64,000 nucleotides of DNA from Variovorax sp. (GTDB taxonomy: Bacteria > Pseudomonadota > Gammaproteobacteria > Burkholderiales > Burkholderiaceae_C). Under the pieces are notes generated by a model. It had not been told where the DNA came from. It worked only from the letters and a program-made list of their open reading frames with translations, and searched no databases. A program made the translations under genes and the position numbers. How positions within the stretch are numbered: the stretch's first letter is position 1; each line of letters begins with the position of its first letter. Positions 35,462 through 44,608 of this stretch are shown here, in pieces. The stretch lies in the NCBI GenBank assembly GCA_025352265.1, contig JANXTS010000012.1, positions 62,001 through 126,000 of the forward strand, given 5' to 3'.

Positions 35462-37884
35462 CATCGCGCCAGCCCGTGGCGACGCCGGCTGCGTCAGCCG
35501 CGCCCGGACTCAGCCGCCAGCGTCGCATCGTGGTGTTGCTGGTCTGGCTGGCAATCGTCGCGGCCGGCGTGGTCTTGATCACCCGCACGCACTTCAGCGC
35601 GGACCTGTCGGCCTTCTTGCCGCGAAGCCCCGACGCACGGCAGCGCGTGCTCATCGAGCAACTGCAGACGGGGGTGGCCTCGCGCACCTTGCTTGTCGGC
35701 ATCGAAGACGGCACCGATGCGGCGCAGCGCGCAGTCGTGTCGCGTTCGGTCGCCAATGCCATGCGCGAAAGCGGGCTGTTCGACCAGGTGCAGAACGGCG
35801 ATGCCTCTGACTGGAAGGCAGCGGGCACGTGGCTGTTCGATCACCGCTATCGCCTGTCGACATCAGTCACGCCCGAGCGTTTCACCGCGGCCGGGCTTCA
35901 CGACGCGATCGCCGACACGCTGTCGCTGCTCGGCACGCCGGCCGGCAATTTGGTCAAGCCATTGCTGGAACGCGATCCGACGGGCGAGACCCAGGGCGTT
36001 GCCGAAAGCCTGATCCCCGCCAACGCACCGCGCACCGAAGCCGGCGTGTGGACCTCGCGCTCGGCGCCGCGGGCAGTGCTGCTCGCGACCACGCATGCGC
36101 CCGGCAGCGACCTCGACGCGCTGACCATCGCCATCGCCAAGGTGCAGTCGGCTTTCGATGCTGCCACGCGTGACATGACGGGTGCCAAGCCACGGCTTCG
36201 GCTTAGTGGCGCGCCGGTGTTCTCGGTGCAGAGCCGCGACCAGATCAAGGGTGAGGCGATCCATCTGTCGATCATCGGCGGCATCGTGATGGGCTGCTTG
36301 CTGCTGTTGGCCTTCGCGTCGCCCAAGGCCTTGCTCATCGCCTTTTTGCCGGTCGCGACCGGTGTGGTCGCAGGCACTGCAACCGTCAGCCTGGTGTTCG
36401 GCAACGTGCACGGCTTGACGATGGGTTTCGGCAGCACGTTGATCGGCGAGACCATCGACTACGCCATCTATTACCTGATCCAGGCGCGGGGCGCATCGGT
36501 GCCGGGCACCGGTTGGCAACGATGGCGCGACCTCAACTGGCCGACCGTGCGACTTGGTTTGCTGACTTCGGTGTGCGGCTTTGCGGCCTTGCTGTTCTCA
36601 GGCTTTCCGGGGCTTGCGCAGCTGGGTGTGTTTTCGATAGCCGGTCTCGTCGCCGCTGCCCTGGCCACGCGCTACGTGCTGCCGGTGCTGGCGCCCGATG
36701 GCGCCACCGGCATGGGCATGCGCCGCACCATGGCCAAGGTCGCGGGCGCCATCGTGCGCGGACTGCCGCGACTGCGGTTGGGTTTGTTGGCGCTCGGCAT
36801 TGCCGCGCTCGCCTTGCTGGCCTGGCGCGGTGCCGACTTGTGGCGCGCCAATCTGAGTGCGATGAGCCCGCTGCCCAAAGAGGCGCAGGCGCTCGACGAA
36901 TCGCTGCGTGCCGACATCGGTGCCAGCGACGGGGGCTTGCTGGTGGTGGCGCAAGGTGCAGATGTGCAAACGGTGTTGCGCAATGCCGAGGCCGCCGCTG
37001 TCCGCCTCGAGAAACTGGTCGACAGCGGTGAGCTCACCGGCTTCGAAACCGTAACGCGCTTTCTGCCGAGCGAAGCGGCGCAGCAGGCACGCGTCGCGAG
37101 CCTGCCAGACGCCGCCACGCTGCGCACCCGGCTCAACGAGGCGATGAAAGATCTGCCGCTGCCGGTCGCGCGCCTAGAGCCTTTCCTTGCCGATGTCGAG
37201 ACGGCGCGCAACCAGCCACTGGTGCAACGCGAAGATCTCGCAAGCGGACCGCTCGGGCCCATCGTCAGCTCGCTGATGTACCAGCGGCCGGGCGGCGGAT
37301 GGGGTGCGTTGATCGCGTTGCACCCTGGCACGAAGTTCGATCAGGCTCGACTCGAATCGGCGCTCGCCGGCGTGCCGGATGTGCAAGTGGTCGATGTCGG
37401 CCGCGAACTCGGTGCGCTCTACGACCGCTATCTTCATGAAGCCTTCGTTCAGGTGCTGCTCGGCGCGCTCGCGGTTGTGGTGCTGCTCGGCCTGTATCTG
37501 CGATCGCCGCGCCGCCTGCTCGCGGTGTGCCAGCCTTTGGTGTTTGCCGTGGTGCTCACGTTGGGCGGTCTCGCGGTGCTGCAGGTGCAGCTCGGCATCC
37601 TGCATCTCGTGGGCATGTTGCTCGTGGTGGCCGTGGGGTCCAACTACGCGCTGTTCTTCGACCAGCTGCGTGAAACTGGCCGTGCCGATGAAGACACGCT
37701 GGCCTCGCTGATGCTGGCCAATCTGACGACCGTGGTGTCGTTCGGGCTGATCGCGATTTCGAACATTCCGTCGCTTTCGGCGATCGGCCGAGTGGTGGCG
37801 CCTGGTGCGATGCTGGCGTTACTGCTGTCGGCGGCCTTCGTGCGAGGTGCGCCGCTGGCGCCTGCGCCCAGCGGTCGTCGGTAA
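35458..37884 (+). CDS. MMPL/RND-family exporter of the aryl polyene cluster
   Basis: An 808-aa inner-membrane transporter with two repeated halves, each with one membrane segment, a large periplasmic loop and five further segments (first cluster from about residue 265, second from about 660). The first helix is RIVVLLVWLAIVAAGVVLI; the later GSTLIGETIDYAIYYLIQ and MLLVVAVGSNYALFF are conserved motifs of COG4258 exporters. It is typical of aryl polyene and xanthomonadin loci and would extract the finished lipid for LolA-like delivery. It starts with GTG, overlapping the previous stop. Confidence 0.88.
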   Translation: MTSRQPVATPAASAAPGLSRQRRIVVLLVWLAIVAAGVVLITRTHFSADLSAFLPRSPDARQRVLIEQLQTGVASRTLLVGIEDGTDAAQRAVVSRSVANAMRESGLFDQVQNGDASDWKAAGTWLFDHRYRLSTSVTPERFTAAGLHDAIADTLSLLGTPAGNLVKPLLERDPTGETQGVAESLIPANAPRTEAGVWTSRSAPRAVLLATTHAPGSDLDALTIAIAKVQSAFDAATRDMTGAKPRLRLSGAPVFSVQSRDQIKGEAIHLSIIGGIVMGCLLLLAFASPKALLIAFLPVATGVVAGTATVSLVFGNVHGLTMGFGSTLIGETIDYAIYYLIQARGASVPGTGWQRWRDLNWPTVRLGLLTSVCGFAALLFSGFPGLAQLGVFSIAGLVAAALATRYVLPVLAPDGATGMGMRRTMAKVAGAIVRGLPRLRLGLLALGIAALALLAWRGADLWRANLSAMSPLPKEAQALDESLRADIGASDGGLLVVAQGADVQTVLRNAEAAAVRLEKLVDSGELTGFETVTRFLPSEAAQQARVASLPDAATLRTRLNEAMKDLPLPVARLEPFLADVETARNQPLVQREDLASGPLGPIVSSLMYQRPGGGWGALIALHPGTKFDQARLESALAGVPDVQVVDVGRELGALYDRYLHEAFVQVLLGALAVVVLLGLYLRSPRRLLAVCQPLVFAVVLTLGGLAVLQVQLGILHLVGMLLVVAVGSNYALFFDQLRETGRADEDTLASLMLANLTTVVSFGLIAISNIPSLSAIGRVVAPGAMLALLLSAAFVRGAPLAPAPSGRR

Positions 37885-37930
37885 TGGGAAAATCGCGCTT
37901 GCGCCCGTTCACGTTCTTGCCTTTGTATGG

Positions 37931-38779
37931 ATGACTCCTGCCGTGCCCGACTCGATCACACCGACGCCCGCTTCCTCCACACCTTCATGGCCCTGGCCAC
38001 CCATCATGCGGGCCAGTGTCGGCTGGCACGTCGCCGCGCTCGGCGCGGGTGTGTTGGTGCCGGGCGCGCTGCCCTGGGCTGTGGGTGCCATCGTCCTGAA
38101 CCACGCGCTGATTACCGCCGCTGGGCTCACGCCGCGCAGTAACCTGCTCGGCCCGAACGTGACGCGTCTGCCCGATGCGGCGGCCGCGCGGCGCGAAATC
38201 GCCATCACCATCGACGACGGTCCGGAGCCGGAGGTCACGCCGCAAGTGCTCGATCTGCTCGATGCGCATGGGCAACGCGCCACTTTCTTCTGCATCGCCG
38301 AGCGCGTGCGTGCACAACCGGCGCTGGCGCGCGAGATCGTGGCACGTGGTCACAGCATTCAGAACCACACGGCGCGGCATCGGCACAACTTTTCGTTCCT
38401 CGGTCCGCGCGGCTTTGCTAGCGAAATCGCTCAGGCGCAAGAAGTACTCGCCGACGTGACAGGGCAAAAGCCGACCTGCTTTCGCGCGCCGGCGGGGCTG
38501 CGCAATCCGTTTTTGGAGCCGGTGTTGCATCGGCTCGGCCTGCAGCTCGTCAGCTGGACGCGCCGCGGCTTCGACACGCGCGAAGGCGATGCGACCAAGG
38601 TGCTCGCGCGGTTGACGCGTGGCCTTCAAGCGCGGGACATCCTGCTGCTGCACGACGGCAATGCGGCGCGCACATCCGCCGGTCGTCCAGTGGTGCTCGA
38701 TGTGTTGCCTCTGCTGCTCGATCGGCTGCGCGCCGACGGGTTGAAATCCGTCACCTTGCCGGAAGGCCTTCGCGCATGA
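37931..38779 (+). CDS. Polysaccharide deacetylase family protein (NodB domain)
   Basis: About 282 aa. After an N-terminal part with one or two hydrophobic segments comes a NodB homology domain: motif 1 ITIDDGPEPEVTPQVLDLL (catalytic Asp and metal Asp), motif 2 HSIQNHTARH (metal His), motif 3 CFRAPAGLRNP, then LQLVSWTRRGFDT and ILLLHDG. These residues suggest an active metal-dependent deacetylase. A carbohydrate-ester or N-acetyl group on the glycolipid moiety is a possible substrate, given the glycosyltransferase in the opposite operon. The start is not certain; ATG 37931 is the first that avoids the exporter gene. Overlaps the methyltransferase by 4 bases. Confidence 0.83.
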   Translation: MTPAVPDSITPTPASSTPSWPWPPIMRASVGWHVAALGAGVLVPGALPWAVGAIVLNHALITAAGLTPRSNLLGPNVTRLPDAAAARREIAITIDDGPEPEVTPQVLDLLDAHGQRATFFCIAERVRAQPALAREIVARGHSIQNHTARHRHNFSFLGPRGFASEIAQAQEVLADVTGQKPTCFRAPAGLRNPFLEPVLHRLGLQLVSWTRRGFDTREGDATKVLARLTRGLQARDILLLHDGNAARTSAGRPVVLDVLPLLLDRLRADGLKSVTLPEGLRA

Positions 38780-39582
38780 ACGCCGTTACGTCCCCACTCC
38801 CTCTTTCGTCGTCTTCGACATTGCCCAGGCAACCAGTGCCGCAGCCCGATACCGCATGGCGCGAACTGCATGAGGCGGCCACGCTGCCCTACAAGACCGC
38901 CGGCAATTTCGCCTGGCGTTTCGCTCGCGGCAAGCTGGGTCGCGACCCTGTCTTTCGAGGCCTTTTAGAGCGCCGGTTGATCGATGCCCGCCACGCGCAC
39001 GTGGTCGACATCGGTTGCGGGCAGGGCCTGTTCGCGAGCCTGCTGGCGTCGATGAGCGCGATGCAGGCCAAGGGCCGTTGGCCTGCGTCCTGGCCCGCCA
39101 CCACGGTGGCTGCGCAATACACCGGCATCGAGCTAATGCCCAGGGACATCGCGCGCGCCGAAGCGGCGATCGGTCATCTGCGGCCAGCGCCGCGATTGAT
39201 CTGCGCCAACATGTGCAACGCCGATTTGCCGCCGTGCGATCTGGTCGTGATTTTGGATGTGCTGCACTACGTCGACATCCCCGCGCAGAACGACGTGCTG
39301 CGTCGCGTGCGCGATGCGCTGGGACGCGATGGGCGCCTGTTGCTGCGGGTTGGCGATGCGTCGGATCGGCGCGCCTTCGCGATCAGTCAGTGGGTCGACC
39401 GCATGGTCACGCGCATTCGCGGTCACAAGGTGTCGCCGACCTGGGGCCGTCCGCTGTCAGCATGGGTCGCCACGCTCGAAGGCTTGGGCTTCAAGGTGCA
39501 GAGCGTGCCGATGAGCCAGGGCACGCCGTTCGCCAACGTGCTGCTGGTCGCGGATCTCGGTCTGCCTGAAGTTAAAGAATGA
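38776..39582 (+). CDS. SAM-dependent methyltransferase of the pigment cluster
   Basis: A 268-aa class I methyltransferase with motif I HVVDIGCGQGLFASLL, the acidic IELMPRDIARAE and the post-motif DLVVILDVLHYVDIP. Aryl polyene clusters carry one such enzyme, which methylates the aryl head or its hydroxyl. Coupled to both neighbours by 4-base overlaps. Confidence 0.85.
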   Translation: MNAVTSPLPLSSSSTLPRQPVPQPDTAWRELHEAATLPYKTAGNFAWRFARGKLGRDPVFRGLLERRLIDARHAHVVDIGCGQGLFASLLASMSAMQAKGRWPASWPATTVAAQYTGIELMPRDIARAEAAIGHLRPAPRLICANMCNADLPPCDLVVILDVLHYVDIPAQNDVLRRVRDALGRDGRLLLRVGDASDRRAFAISQWVDRMVTRIRGHKVSPTWGRPLSAWVATLEGLGFKVQSVPMSQGTPFANVLLVADLGLPEVKE

Positions 39583-40043
39583 CACCCCAAACACTCGACC
39601 ACGCCGGCATCGCTCGACGCATCCCACACAGCGGCACGATGTGCCTGCTCGACCGCCTCGAAAGTTGGTCGACCGACGCCATCCACTGCACCACAGGCAC
39701 CCATACGGCGCCCGACAATCCATTGCGGACGGCCAGTGGCTTGCTCGCGCCCAACGCCGTCGAATACGCAGCGCAGGCGATGGCCTTGCACGGCGGCATG
39801 CTGGCGGTCGAAGGCAGCGTGCCATCGGCCGGCTTTCTGGCGAGCGCGCGCAATGTGAAGATGTCGGTGGAACGCCTTGATGACATCGCCGGCTTGCTGC
39901 ATGTGCGCGCCCGTCGACTGTCCGGCGATGCGCGACAGGTGCTCTACGAATTCGACTTGACCGACAGCGAAGGCCGGGCGGTCGCCGATGGCCGCGCCGT
40001 GGTCGTCCTCAACACGCCGCTGGCGATGGAAGCCCCTCAATGA
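39579..40043 (+). CDS. 3-hydroxyacyl-ACP dehydratase, stand-alone
   Basis: A 154-aa hot-dog protein of the ApeP/FabZ-like type. The active-site His is in RRIPHSGTMCLLDRLESW, and APNAVEYAAQAMALHGG supplies the second conserved acid, with ASARNVKMSVERL after it. It should remove water from the 3-hydroxyacyl intermediate to make the conjugated double bonds, together with the dehydratase fused to the ligase. Overlaps both neighbours by 4 bases. Confidence 0.85.
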   Translation: MTPQTLDHAGIARRIPHSGTMCLLDRLESWSTDAIHCTTGTHTAPDNPLRTASGLLAPNAVEYAAQAMALHGGMLAVEGSVPSAGFLASARNVKMSVERLDDIAGLLHVRARRLSGDARQVLYEFDLTDSEGRAVADGRAVVVLNTPLAMEAPQ

Positions 40044-40786
40044 CTCTCGACGGAAAAACGCTCGCAGGAAAGCGCGCTCTCATCACCGGAGCCAGCGGCT
40101 CGCTCGGTGCTGCCATCGCGACGCGGCTGGCGCGCGACGGTGCGACGGTGCTGCTGCATGCCAATTCGCGGCCCGAAGCGGTGGAGCAGTTGGCGGCAAG
40201 CATCATTGCCGCAGGCGGAAAGGCCGAGAGCGTGGTGTTCGATCTGCGCAGCGACGACGACGCGCGCGCGGCGTGCGAGCGCATGCTCGAAGGCGGTCCG
40301 GTGCAGATCATCGTGAACAACGCTGGGGTTCATGACGATGCGGTCTTGCCCGGCATGCGGCCCGAGCAGTGGCACAAGGTGATCGATGTGTCGCTCAACG
40401 GCTTCTTTCGCGTCACGCAGCCATTGCTGCTGCCGATGCTGCGCACCCGCTGGGGCCGCATCCTGAACATCTCGTCGGTCGCGTCACTCACCGGCAACCG
40501 TGGGCAGGTCAACTATGCAGCCGCCAAGGGCGCGCTTAACAGCGCGACCAAGGCGCTTTCGCTGGAAGTGGCGGCGCGTGGCGTGACGGTCAACGCCATC
40601 GCACCAGGCATCATCGCCTCCCCGATGGCGGATGCAGTGTTCGACCCAGCGATGATCGCGCAGATGGTGCCGGCCAAACGGCCAGGGACGCCTGATGAAG
40701 TGGCGGCGCTGGCCGGCTTTCTGGCAAGCGCGGAGGCGGCGTACATCACCGGGCAGATCATCTCCATCAACGGCGGGATGATTTAG
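40040..40786 (+). CDS. fabG: 3-oxoacyl-ACP reductase, FabG type
   Basis: A 248-aa short-chain dehydrogenase: cofactor loop ITGASGSLGAAIA at 15-27, NNAGV, the catalytic Ser in ILNISSVASL (about 145), Y159 and K163 in VNYAAAKGAL, and YITGQIISINGGM at the end. It reduces the 3-keto intermediate in each round of polyene extension. Last gene of the plus-strand operon; it ends 38 bases from the convergent ketosynthase gene, where a GC-rich inverted repeat CGGCC/GGCCG is present but no T run. Confidence 0.9.
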   Translation: MTLDGKTLAGKRALITGASGSLGAAIATRLARDGATVLLHANSRPEAVEQLAASIIAAGGKAESVVFDLRSDDDARAACERMLEGGPVQIIVNNAGVHDDAVLPGMRPEQWHKVIDVSLNGFFRVTQPLLLPMLRTRWGRILNISSVASLTGNRGQVNYAAAKGALNSATKALSLEVAARGVTVNAIAPGIIASPMADAVFDPAMIAQMVPAKRPGTPDEVAALAGFLASAEAAYITGQIISINGGMI

Positions 40787-40824
40787 CGGCAATTGCTCGG
40801 CCCCACGTCGCGGCCGGGCTTCGC

Positions 40825-42051
40825 CTAGCGCTTGAGCAGCAGGACGGAGTTGGTCCCGCCAAAGGCAAACGAGTTGCTGATGGCGGCCTGAATGTCGGCG
40901 GCTTGGTGTCCGCGTTCTAGAACCAGGTTCAACGCACACGCCGGGTCCACCGTATCGCAATGCGCGTTGGACGGCAGTTGCTGCTCGTAGAGCGCCATCA
41001 CCGTGATCACCGCTTCAAGCGCGCCGGCGGCGCCGAGCAGATGGCCGTGGAGCGCCTTGGTGGAGCTCACCCTGAGGTGATCGAGATCAGCACCCCACAC
41101 TTCGGCCAACGCATGCGCTTCGACTTCGTCGCCGATGCGCGTCGCTGTGCCGTGCGCGTTGCAATAGTTGACGTCGCGTGGCGCGAGATCTGCCATGCGC
41201 AGGGCCTGGCGAAGCGCGCGTGCTTGCCCGGGGGCGTCGGGCTTGGTGAGGTGCGTGGCGTCGCAGCTGCTGCCCCAGCCGGCGAGCGTCGCGTAAGTTC
41301 TTGCACCGCGCGCCTGTGCACGCGCTGCTGATTCGAGCACGATGAAAGCCGCGCCTTCGCCCAGCGCGAAGCCGCTGCGATCTGCTGCGAAAGGGCGCAC
41401 CGCGCCCGCCGCTTCGCCGGGCGCAAAAGAGGCCAGGGTCTGCATTGCCTGCCACGCCATGACCACGCCGGGGACGATGAGCGCTTCGCTGCCGCCGGCG
41501 ATGGCAAGGTCGACATCGCCGCGCTGGACGGCCTTGGCGGCTTCCGCGATGGCCAGTGACGACGAGGCGCACGCGACCGAGTAGGTGAGCACCGGGCCGT
41601 GTACGCCCTGGCGCATGGCGACGTGCGACGCCGGTGCGTTGGGCATGAAGGCCGGTATGGTGAGCGGCGGTACGCGACCTGAGCCACCGGCCTGGGTGTT
41701 GCCACTGCGGTAGGCGGCTTCGAGTGCCGCCGCGCCGCCCATGCCGCAACCGGCGAAGACACCGATGCGCTCGGGCTCGACGGTCCCCGTGGCGCCGGCG
41801 TCTTGCATCGCCAATTCGGCCGCGGCGACTGCTAACTGGCTGACGCGGTCGACTCCGGCGAGTTGCAGCTTGGTGAACCATAGAGAAGCGTCGAAGGCAA
41901 CGGTGGCAGCGGCCGCCGGCTTATTTAGCTCCGGGAATACCGGCTGGATAGCCGAGCGGCCTTTCATCAGCGCCTCGAACAACGTCGTACAGCTGTCGCC
42001 GTGCGGTGCCACGACGCCCATTCCGGTGATGACGACCGCGCGGGGGTTCAC
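40825..42051 (-). CDS. Beta-ketoacyl-ACP synthase of the aryl polyene cluster
   Basis: A 408-aa FabF-type condensing enzyme with the complete triad: C161 in YSVACASSSLAI, H300 in NAHGTAT and H337 in KALHGHLLGAAG, plus K332. It should extend the aryl starter with malonyl units. E. coli and Vibrio aryl polyene clusters have three ketosynthase-like proteins including an inactive partner; here this is the only one in the window, so it would act alone or with a partner encoded elsewhere. It is the last gene of the minus-strand operon, following the second ACP. Confidence 0.9.
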   Translation of the reverse strand: MNPRAVVITGMGVVAPHGDSCTTLFEALMKGRSAIQPVFPELNKPAAAATVAFDASLWFTKLQLAGVDRVSQLAVAAAELAMQDAGATGTVEPERIGVFAGCGMGGAAALEAAYRSGNTQAGGSGRVPPLTIPAFMPNAPASHVAMRQGVHGPVLTYSVACASSSLAIAEAAKAVQRGDVDLAIAGGSEALIVPGVVMAWQAMQTLASFAPGEAAGAVRPFAADRSGFALGEGAAFIVLESAARAQARGARTYATLAGWGSSCDATHLTKPDAPGQARALRQALRMADLAPRDVNYCNAHGTATRIGDEVEAHALAEVWGADLDHLRVSSTKALHGHLLGAAGALEAVITVMALYEQQLPSNAHCDTVDPACALNLVLERGHQAADIQAAISNSFAFGGTNSVLLLKR

Positions 42052-42061
42052 GTTGCCCTTT

Positions 42062-42316
42062 TCACGCAGTTTTTTTCAGATCGCTTTTAGCGGCGCGAAC
42101 ACGGTCGACCAGCGCGGCCAGTTCGGCCAGCGTGTCGATGTTGGGATCGTCGTCCGGCAACTCGATGTGGAAGTGATCTTCGATGGCAAATACGAATTCG
42201 GCGATCGAGAGCGAGTCGAGCCCAGTCGCCCGCATCGACGCATCCGGGGCAAGCTTCTCTGGCGGAATGTCGTACTTTTCCTGGATCAGGTCCTGCAACT
42301 CTTTCAGCGAACTCAT
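42062..42316 (-). CDS. Acyl carrier protein, second of the aryl polyene cluster
   Basis: An 84-aa ACP with the phosphopantetheine Ser at 35 in TGLDSLSIAEFVFAIED. It is shorter than and only loosely like the first ACP at 31153, which suggests that one carries the starter and the other serves elongation, as in known systems with two ACPs. Overlaps the PAP2 gene by 4 bases and lies 10 bases before the ketosynthase gene. Confidence 0.9.
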   Translation of the reverse strand: MSSLKELQDLIQEKYDIPPEKLAPDASMRATGLDSLSIAEFVFAIEDHFHIELPDDDPNIDTLAELAALVDRVRAAKSDLKKTA

Positions 42317-43050
42317 GGTGAGGTGAACTTGGTATTTTTAGAGGTTTGAGAGGTTGGCAAGGGCATGGCTCGAGCCATCGACGCATCGGTTCGGGGTCGC
42401 CAGCGCAACGACGGCACGGCAAACGCCAATCCCAGCATAGCGCCACCGATCACGTCCAGCACCACGTGTTGTCGGACGGCAAGTGTCGACCAAGCGATGG
42501 CAACGAACCACGCGATGTTGGCGAGGCGCAGCACCCCAGGCACCCGTGCTCGACGCAGTACGTCTTCAACATGCACGGCAGTGAAGATGGCGACCGCCAC
42601 ATGCATCGACGGAAACGCGTTGCCCGTAGCGTCGACGCCTTGCAGCATGGCAAAGCCGGGAAAGCTGGAGACATCGAAGGTCAGCGTCGGCACCGCCGTC
42701 GGCAAGATATAGAAAACAGCCAGTCCCGAAAGGCACAACGCCGCCTCCCACAGACCGAACACGACGAGTTCGGCAAAGTTGCGCTGCAAACCCGGCGCCA
42801 CGCCGATGTAGAACCAGAGCGACAAGTAGGCCGCCAGCGTGTAGGGCTGAAACGGGATCAGCAGGTCGAGCGCGGTTAGCGGCATGGTGATCGGCGGTTG
42901 AGTCGGGTGCCGCAGCAGCTGAAAGTAGCCGATGAAAAAGAGCCAGGTGAAAGCGATAGTGCCGACCAGTTTCAGCAAGAAAAGACGGCGCATGCGCAGC
43001 GCGATCTCCGCGGTCCATGGCAGGGCCTCACCCGAAGCGGCGGCGGTCAT
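42313..43050 (-). CDS. PAP2-superfamily membrane phosphatase
   Basis: About 245 aa with six membrane segments. Catalytic motifs of the PAP2/inositol-phosphorylceramide-synthase type are seen: NAFPSMHVAVAIF and STLAVRQHVVLDVIGG with the His-Asp pair. It could remove phosphate from a phospholipid product made by the adjacent acyltransferase or transfer a head group. The frame is open to 43860, but that part overlaps the glycosyltransferase; ATG 43050 overlaps its stop by 4 bases. Confidence 0.82.
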   Translation of the reverse strand: MTAAASGEALPWTAEIALRMRRLFLLKLVGTIAFTWLFFIGYFQLLRHPTQPPITMPLTALDLLIPFQPYTLAAYLSLWFYIGVAPGLQRNFAELVVFGLWEAALCLSGLAVFYILPTAVPTLTFDVSSFPGFAMLQGVDATGNAFPSMHVAVAIFTAVHVEDVLRRARVPGVLRLANIAWFVAIAWSTLAVRQHVVLDVIGGAMLGLAFAVPSLRWRPRTDASMARAMPLPTSQTSKNTKFTSP

Positions 43051-43823
43051 GGCTGAAACGGTGGCTGATGGCGTAAACGGCGCCAGATGAGGGCCGGCAA
43101 ACGAAGAACGAACTCGAACATCAAGCGGCTGTGCATCCAAGAGAGCAGCACGTTGTCTCGCACATACCGAAAGTGCGAAACGCCACCTTCCGCGGCCGTG
43201 AGGTACTTCACCGGCGCATCGATGTTGACCGGCTTGACGCCGCGCCAGGCAAGCCGCACGACGGCCTCGGTGTCGAAGTCGAAGCGACGCATCCAGGGCT
43301 GCCGCGACATGACCGCGATCAGGCCGGCGACGGGGTACACGCGAAAGCCGTAGAGCGAATCGCCGATGCCGGCGAACAGGGTTTCGAGTTGGGTCCAGCC
43401 GTTCGACACCTTGCGGCCACGCACGCGCAACAAGGGCGCGCTGGCATCGAATATCGGACGGCCGAGCACCATCGTTTCCGGGCGGGCCAGCGATGCTTGC
43501 ATGAAGGCCGGTATGAGGTCCGCGGGATGTTGCCCGTCGGAGTCCATCGTCAACGAGTGCGTGTAGCCCGCTTCTTGTGCCGCCAGGAGGCCGTGCAAAA
43601 CGGCGGCACCTTTTCCCTGGTTGGCCGGAAGCAACCAGACCCGAAGGCCTGGATCGGACCCGGCCATCTGTTGTAGCCGCTCGCCTGTGCCGTCGGTGCT
43701 GCCATCGATCACCACCCACACGGGGCTCCATTGCGCTCGCGCTGCAGTCACTGTCGAGAAAAGGCGCTCGCCTGTGTTGTAGCTCGGGATCAGAACAAGG
43801 TGTGTAGGGGAGACGTCTGGCAT
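43047..43823 (-). CDS. Family 2 glycosyltransferase
   Basis: About 258 aa, GT-A fold: HLVLIPSYNTGERL at the N-terminus, VWVVIDGSTDGTGERL for nucleotide-sugar binding, the metal motif in SLTMDSDGQHPADL, and FDTEAVVRLAWRGVKPVNID towards the end. DPM/DPG-synthase-like, with no clear transmembrane tail. Aryl polyene clusters carry a similar glycosyltransferase. The ATG at 43823 begins 34 bases inside the end of the acyltransferase gene; the long open frame upstream is not coding. Confidence 0.82.
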   Translation of the reverse strand: MPDVSPTHLVLIPSYNTGERLFSTVTAARAQWSPVWVVIDGSTDGTGERLQQMAGSDPGLRVWLLPANQGKGAAVLHGLLAAQEAGYTHSLTMDSDGQHPADLIPAFMQASLARPETMVLGRPIFDASAPLLRVRGRKVSNGWTQLETLFAGIGDSLYGFRVYPVAGLIAVMSRQPWMRRFDFDTEAVVRLAWRGVKPVNIDAPVKYLTAAEGGVSHFRYVRDNVLLSWMHSRLMFEFVLRLPALIWRRLRHQPPFQP

Positions 43824-44593
43824 GCGGCGGTCGCGGTTTGTTCGCGCTGTTGTTGTGCAACGTGTTGTCGAAAATACTGGTCGAGTTGGGTCAGCAATGC
43901 CGCGCTGTCTTGCCGCGGAGAAAACCGCTGGCCCAGACGCAGCTTTATAACCACCGGCAACGGTGGCACGCGCCACAACGGCCAGCCCTTGCCGAGATAC
44001 GGTGAGTCGGTGTCGATGAACACGGTCTGGATCGGCGCCTGCGCCAGCTTGGCAATCAACGTCACGCCCGGCCGAAACGCGTTGAGTGGCGGCGTCACGG
44101 TCCGCGTGCCTTCGGGAAAGATGACGAGTTGCCCGCCGTGGCGCAAGTCGTTGACTGCAAGCCGAACCATGGTGCGTGCGGAGTCGTTTCGAATGTAATG
44201 CGCGAGCCGTGCGCCGGCCCCGAGAAACACGTTCTTCATCAGCGATGCCTTCATGATGCATGCGCTCTTCGGAAGGTGCGCCACCAGGAGCAGGGCGTCC
44301 AGCATGGTCGGATGGTTGGCCACGAAGATCACGCCCGGCTCGTCGCGCAGCGCGTCGAGGCAACTCGCATCGATGCGCATCATCCGGCAGGCCGAGGCCA
44401 CGTTCCAGAACAACCGGTAGCCCCAAGAGATGCCCGCGCGGCCGATGCGCAGACCCTGGCGCGCTGGCAACACCAGGTCCAGGATCATGGCGATCAGGTT
44501 CCAGCCGAGCGACATGACGCCGAGGAACAGCAGCAGCGCATACAGCAGCAGTGCCATCGGGATCGTCGCGAGTAAGCGCAGCGCGCGGATCAT
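43790..44593 (-). CDS. PlsC-type 1-acyl-glycerol-phosphate acyltransferase family protein
   Basis: A 267-aa membrane-bound acyltransferase. The HX4D motif is FVANHPTMLDALLL and the acceptor motif is VIFPEGTRT. A hydrophobic anchor occupies residues 7-30. With the LpxL-like enzyme in the other operon it gives the cluster two acyltransferases, one for each probable acyl link of the lipid anchor. It follows the chorismatase gene after 15 bases. Confidence 0.85.
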   Translation of the reverse strand: MIRALRLLATIPMALLLYALLLFLGVMSLGWNLIAMILDLVLPARQGLRIGRAGISWGYRLFWNVASACRMMRIDASCLDALRDEPGVIFVANHPTMLDALLLVAHLPKSACIMKASLMKNVFLGAGARLAHYIRNDSARTMVRLAVNDLRHGGQLVIFPEGTRTVTPPLNAFRPGVTLIAKLAQAPIQTVFIDTDSPYLGKGWPLWRVPPLPVVIKLRLGQRFSPRQDSAALLTQLDQYFRQHVAQQQREQTATAACQTSPLHTLF

Positions 44594-44608
44594 GGCGTGG
44601 GCGCCGGT

